Of a DNA stretch of 63,974 nucleotides, positions 61,801-63,974 are shown in pieces (the first letter of the stretch is position 1; each line of letters begins with the position of its first letter). Source of the stretch: Hypsibius dujardini (Eukaryota; Tardigrada; Eutardigrada; Parachela; Hypsibiidae). Under the pieces are notes generated by a model. The model saw only the letters and a list, made by a program, of their open reading frames with translations, was not told the DNA's origin and did no database searches. The stretch is taken from contig LRSR01004484.1 in the NCBI GenBank assembly GCA_001579985.1, forward strand, positions 1 through 63,974, in the 5' to 3' direction. The position numbers and the translations under genes are program-made.

Positions 61801-62137
61801 ACGGTGACCGAGTCTGTCTATCTTTGCCACTAAATATGACTCTGTTTGTGAATTTGTATATGACTGTTGTCCATGTCTGTGTCCGTGTCTATGTCTAAAT
61901 AACTGTTAATGTTTATTTCTGTGCTGTGGCTGTGTCTGTGTCTGTGTCTATGTCTGTGTCTGTGTCTGTGTCTGTGTCTGTGTCTGTGTCTGTGTCTGTG
62001 TCTGTGTCTGTGTCTGTGTCTGTGATTGTGAGCGTTTACAAAAGATAGTCATAGAGGGAAGAACTGGTTGCCCATGTACTTACAGATATGCTACGGCAGT
62101 AATCCGCTACGCTATTCGACGTCTGTCTTGGCTTCAT
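37666..62137 (-). CDS. Giant type II transmembrane mosaic serine protease, SEA-[LDLa-SRCR-S1]x5-MAM (4,052 aa)
   Basis: Exons: 62137-62084, 61759-61399, 60831-60712, 58596-58370, 58166-58102, 57988-57819, 57257-56917, 56739-56281, 55696-55351, 55158-54553, 54352-53946, 53411-52964, 52710-52317, 52056-51474, 51199-50399, 50238-49682, 49503-48989, 48794-48159, 47642-46872, 46604-46092, 45520-44774, 44621-44235, 43839-43051, 40863-40359, 40288-40125, 39630-39447, 39373-39204, 38990-38866, 38753-38600, 38534-38367, 38057-37666. They sum to 12,159 nt with all phases matching. Residues 1-114 are a Ser-rich basic cytoplasmic head; 115-135 the TM anchor; about 195-332 SEA; Ser/Thr linkers near 520-570 and 2155-2290; about 33 LDLa modules; five SRCR-like/S1 pairs; C-terminal MAM (about 3880-4045). 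Module content matches enteropeptidase/corin-type and Nudel-type proteases; orthology not established. Only S1-1 has a full triad. First two exons and the donor at 52964 (GTACTG) are least certain. Confidence 0.85.
38080..38355. repeat. TCTG microsatellite, intron 30 of the protease gene
   Basis: Imperfect TCTG/CTGTCTAT tract on the + strand, occupying almost the whole intron. Confidence 0.85.
38600..39630 (-). other. S1 domain 5 (catalytically dead)
   Basis: Spread over four exons. It begins after CDQPRCGVVST with [19 protein letters not shown]. The His57 position reads VASSTC (Thr for His), the Asp102 region reads GGSLTVFRL (no Asp) and the Ser195 region reads [12 protein letters not shown] (Thr for Ser). 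The trypsin-like C-terminal half ([14 protein letters not shown]) is still recognisable. The N at 39225 falls in this domain. Confidence 0.7.
39725..40022. repeat. CAGA microsatellite, intron 25 of the protease gene
   Basis: Imperfect CAGACAGA tract, opposite orientation to the one at 38080. Confidence 0.85.
41614..42775 (+). CDS. C-type lectin-domain protein, nested antisense (327 aa)
   Basis: Exons: 41614-41689 (ATG, signal peptide of about 25 residues, donor GTGCGT), 41786-42112, 42195-42775; phases 1 and 1 join in frame. The CTLD starts [18 protein letters not shown], continues [16 protein letters not shown] and FCAKME...[10 protein letters not shown], and ends VICE. The usual EPN/QPD and WND calcium/sugar motifs are absent (NLHDGF; WVD), so classical calcium-dependent sugar binding is doubtful. 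A C-terminal region of about 150 residues with six or more Cys (NCPPCACQ..., ...VECREFF) matches no domain I know. The gene is inferred secreted. It lies wholly inside intron 23 (40864-43050) of the protease gene, on the other strand. Confidence 0.8.
43115..43839 (-). other. S1 domain 4 (inactive: His lost)
   Basis: [11 protein letters not shown]...CDGVLI, then ATTGSC where TAAHC is expected (Ser for His57). KNDLALIQL keeps the Asp. [11 protein letters not shown] keeps a Ser at the 195 position, but GDSGGP is rewritten. It ends in a W-I-Q-S-V helix. Confidence 0.75.
43880..44215. repeat. CAGA microsatellite, intron 22 of the protease gene
   Basis: Imperfect CAGACAGA/ACAAACAG tract filling most of the intron. 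Confidence 0.85.
45565..45904. mobile_element. MITE with perfect 31-bp TIRs and TTA target duplication
   Basis: Element 45568-45901. Both ends read CTCGGGAAGTGGCGGAGATT inward for 31 bp without a mismatch, through CTCGCTT. It is flanked by TTA at 45565-45567 and 45902-45904. The interior of about 270 bp is AT-rich and non-coding. A 3-bp TTA duplication and this size fit a PIF/Harbinger-type MITE (inference). It lies in intron 20 of the protease gene. Confidence 0.8.
45940..46085. repeat. CAGA microsatellite, intron 20 of the protease gene
   Basis: Imperfect CAGACAGA tract next to the MITE, running up to the donor of exon 20. Confidence 0.8.
46320..47282 (-). other. S1 domain 3 (triad completely lost)
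   Basis: [18 protein letters not shown] then ILAAKSC in place of [16 protein letters not shown] replaces [20 protein letters not shown] replaces the CQGDSGGPL block, with Gly at the Ser position. Core Cys and Trp positions remain, so the fold is probably kept. Confidence 0.7.
46740..46845. repeat. (CAGA)n microsatellite, intron 19 of the protease gene
   Basis: Near-perfect CAGACAGACAGA run of more than 40 bp near 46775-46815. Confidence 0.9.
47720..48110. repeat. TCTG microsatellite, intron 18 of the protease gene
   Basis: Imperfect TCTG/CTGTCTGC tract, densest at 47980-48055. Confidence 0.85.
50086..51013 (-). other. S1 domain 2 (inactive: Ser to Ala)
   Basis: Activation-like start [27 protein letters not shown] keeps His57; YKNDIALLK keeps Asp102. 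The nucleophile region reads [11 protein letters not shown] instead of CQGDSGGPL, i.e. Ala replaces Ser195. Everything else is well conserved, so this looks like a recently or specifically silenced protease. Confidence 0.8.
50285..50365. repeat. (TCTG)n microsatellite, intron 15 of the protease gene
   Basis: Near-perfect TCTG tract between two halves of S1 domain 2. Confidence 0.9.
51240..51455. repeat. CAGA/CAGG microsatellite, intron 14 of the protease gene
   Basis: Imperfect CAGACAGA and GGCAGGCA tract. Confidence 0.85.
52745..52835. repeat. (TCTG)n microsatellite, intron 12 of the protease gene
   Basis: Near-perfect run of about fourteen TCTG units at 52770-52822. Confidence 0.9.
53136..54584 (-). 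other. S1 domain 1 (complete catalytic triad)
   Basis: [19 protein letters not shown] start; ISAAHC (His57), GDIALLRL (Asp102), [11 protein letters not shown] (Ser195). Asp six residues before the Ser (position 189) predicts trypsin-like cleavage after Arg/Lys. The domain spans three exons and is the only S1 unit of the five with intact catalytic residues. Confidence 0.85.
55190..55335. repeat. TCTG microsatellite, intron 9 of the protease gene
   Basis: TCTG tract between exons encoding LDLa repeat 4. No comparable tract was seen in introns 3-8. Confidence 0.85.
57819..58596 (-). other. SEA domain of the giant protease
   Basis: Three exons. [36 protein letters not shown], then [20 protein letters not shown] and [12 protein letters not shown] follow the SEA pattern. 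SEA domains sit outside the membrane in type II proteases and mucins and often self-cleave at a G-S-V-(V/I)-V site; the sequence here reads KGSVIVNW, which fits. Confidence 0.75.
61120..61255. repeat. CAGACA hexanucleotide tract, intron 2 of the protease gene
   Basis: Imperfect ACACAGACAC units. Confidence 0.85.
61925..62030. repeat. (TGTCTG)n hexanucleotide microsatellite, intron 1 of the protease gene
   Basis: About 15 near-perfect TGTCTG units between the first and second coding exons. Confidence 0.9.
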
Positions 62138-63668
62138 GCTGTCAGCGGGCGCTGGTCAGGATACCGGGCACTTCCGCACCTTCAGATCCTTCTTCGTTAC
62201 GCGAATTCTCCAGCCACCAACAAAATCCCCACCATCAACATCCAAATAATTTAAGTCATAGCACAAGAAGGGTGATATAACAATTCTTGACGAGGTATTA
62301 TGGGAAGATAGACCGTCGGCTTCCGTCGACAAACAGTGCTACCGCACACCGCTCGCTACAACTACTTGAACTTGAACATAATGAGGGACTATGGTCGAGC
62401 TGAAAGGCTGGTACGAATTAATACAAAAAAACAGAATTGATTTGCTGCCTCGCGATCTTGAGACTTCTTTCGATGGCTGGTGGTCCTTGTCTCTGAGCAT
62501 ATCACACTCCACACACACATACATACACAACGTGCATAGTTAGTTAGTCTAGTGTATAGGAGGAGGGTGTGTTTGATGTACAAGATCGCGCGGCCTTTCA
62601 TTTTTTTCTTTTCTTATTAACCGCCGCCCTTTCGAGCGACGACAACGACGACGGTATACAGTCACGGCACTTGCAACTTGAGATACAGATAAAATATCCT
62701 TGAAATTTTAAAGTCCACATATAAGACGTACATACAGGTATAATACAGAGGTACAGCGCTGAGCACTTCTATCGGGTACTGACAGAGAGCGTTGGTTGCT
62801 GGTGTGATCACGGTGACGGAAGACTGCATGTTTGTTTTTTGAACACTGTCGTTGGTTTAAAGGCACTATTGTAACCCATGCCAAGGGTTCCGGTAGATAG
62901 AATAAACCGACTACCCTACTAGATCTCCGCCTATGCAACTGAGAGCGGACGCACGCGACTGCGGAAGCAACGGAGATTTGCTCCTAATCGACCTGTCAGA
63001 AGGTGTCAACAATGCCGGTAATCTTTTGTGATCATGGCCTGATTTTGCATAGGCAGCCTTCCATAGCTTGCATGGACCTGTACATGTATAAATATGGATG
63101 CATGGCTAGCAACTATTTACAACAAAACAGTTTTTTTTCAGTAATCCTGGCGAGTTCGGCGGTAGAGGAGCTATTTTATCAGCTAGATAGGGAGAAATTA
63201 TTAGGTCCCTCCCTCTTTCATAGGTACCCAGTTTCGGATCAAAGAACTTCCAATATAAACAGCGAAATTTGTGAAAAATTTGTGGGAAACTTGTCGCTTC
63301 CCTACGTTTGGTAGTGCTTCACTAGCACGGGATGAAAATACTCTGCACTGCAACTGATGACTTTGTCTCACGAGCAGCCTAAACAGTATAGGCAGTAGTG
63401 AAAATCAGTACATATCGCACAATAATGCCATTGGGCATGAACAAATGTGTGAATATTTATATCTGGGGATGATTCATGGAATGTATCAGTTTGTACAATT
63501 TTAATGGACTTGTGCAGACTGAATGAATCGACCACACCCTGGCCGGGAAGTTACTGTAGAGCAAATTTTCTACAGACTGCTCATCGCGCAGTCGAATAAC
63601 TTCTTAACTGTTACTTATAAAAAAGTTTATAAAGAGCTTCTAGCTTTCATGAATGCCCGCATACTACA
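62138..63668. other. Upstream region of the giant protease gene
   Basis: 1.5 kb with short unrelated open frames only. It presumably holds the 5' UTR and promoter of the protease gene; no element can be named. Confidence 0.4.
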
Positions 63669-63800
63669 TTACGCTGTCTCCGCAAGCGGCTTTTCACTGC
63701 ACGCGCATTCAGGGCAGCCTTTAGTAGTGCCGTATTGGTAGACGTGTCCAGGTTTGCAGAAGTTGATGCAGTAAACGGCTGGGGCACGGCAGGTCGAATC
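63669..63800 (-). CDS. Possible terminal exon with antistasin-like Cys motif
   Basis: The frame ends TAA at 63669-63671 and encodes TCRAPAVYCINFCKPGHVYQ, then GCPECACSEKP. The spacing C..C..G....GCP.C.C resembles the antistasin-like inhibitor domain, but only one short module is seen. An acceptor-like AG lies near 63820 (cgagtacag), so the start is approximate and upstream exons would lie beyond the window. Confidence 0.35.
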   Translation of the reverse strand, partial: DSTCRAPAVYCINFCKPGHVYQYGTTKGCPECACSEKPLAETA

Positions 63801-63904
63801 AGAGGGTGCCCGAAGAACCACTGTACTCGGCGAAAAAGAACGGTACATGAGCGATGAGTTCGATAACGTTAGGCCTCTTAACGGTGACAACCACAACAAC
63901 TACA

Positions 63905-63974
63905 ACACAGACACAGACACAGACACAGACACAGACACAGACACAGACACAGACACAAACACAGACACAGACAC
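63905..63974. repeat. (CAGACA)n microsatellite at the right window edge
   Basis: Near-perfect CAGACA units continuing to the last base. Confidence 0.9.

Noticed and set aside
62389-62938. Short minus-strand frames upstream of the protease start
   Set aside because: No homology, no consistent splice signals; the first coding exon at 62137-62084 is preceded by no in-frame alternative that I could support.

Overview
This is a nuclear genomic window from an animal. The coding signal is broken into many short exons with GT-AG introns, and the protein families are metazoan: receptor guanylyl cyclase ectodomains, LDLa/SRCR/trypsin mosaics, a C-type lectin and an SEA-anchored type II membrane protease. 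Introns of 50 to 1,800 bp, abundant foldback (MITE-like) repeats and a single N (39225) fit a draft assembly of a small invertebrate genome. A tardigrade or another ecdysozoan would fit, but the sequence alone does not prove the species.

Layout. 1-985 (-): 5' part of a secreted, extremely glycine-rich protein that runs off the left edge. 986-4127: no convincing gene. 4128-37351 (+): a head-to-tail array of four intact receptors (here A, B, D, E) and one decayed copy (C, 17145-19009). They look like natriuretic-peptide-receptor / receptor guanylyl cyclase ectodomains (ANF_receptor, type I periplasmic-binding-protein fold), each with signal peptide, one transmembrane helix and a short cytoplasmic tail. 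I could reconstruct a 12-exon model with identical intron phases in all four intact copies; each closes in frame (544, 542, 556 and 563 aa). None continues into a kinase-homology or cyclase domain. Between C and D, on the minus strand, lies a small intron-containing gene resembling a Mutator-like transposase domain (22221-23320).

37666-62137 (-): one giant gene of 31 coding exons that joins in frame to 4,052 aa. It encodes a type II transmembrane protein: serine-rich cytoplasmic head, TM helix, SEA domain, then five successive units of [LDLa repeats - SRCR-like - trypsin-like S1], ending in a MAM domain. About 33 LDLa modules are present. Only the first S1 domain keeps the whole His-Asp-Ser triad. 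Module content is closest to enteropeptidase/corin-type proteases and to the large mosaic protease Nudel. A complete three-exon C-type lectin gene (41614-42775, +) is nested antisense in one of its introns. Sixteen consecutive introns carry TCTG/CAGA repeat tracts. At the right edge (63669-63800, -) there is a possible antistasin-like terminal exon.

The receptor array and the protease gene are convergent and only about 315 bp apart. Corin is the pro-ANP convertase in vertebrates and natriuretic peptide receptors bind its product, so this neighbourhood is suggestive, but a functional link is speculation. All gene models were built by eye from splice signals, reading frame and paralogue comparison, with no transcript evidence.
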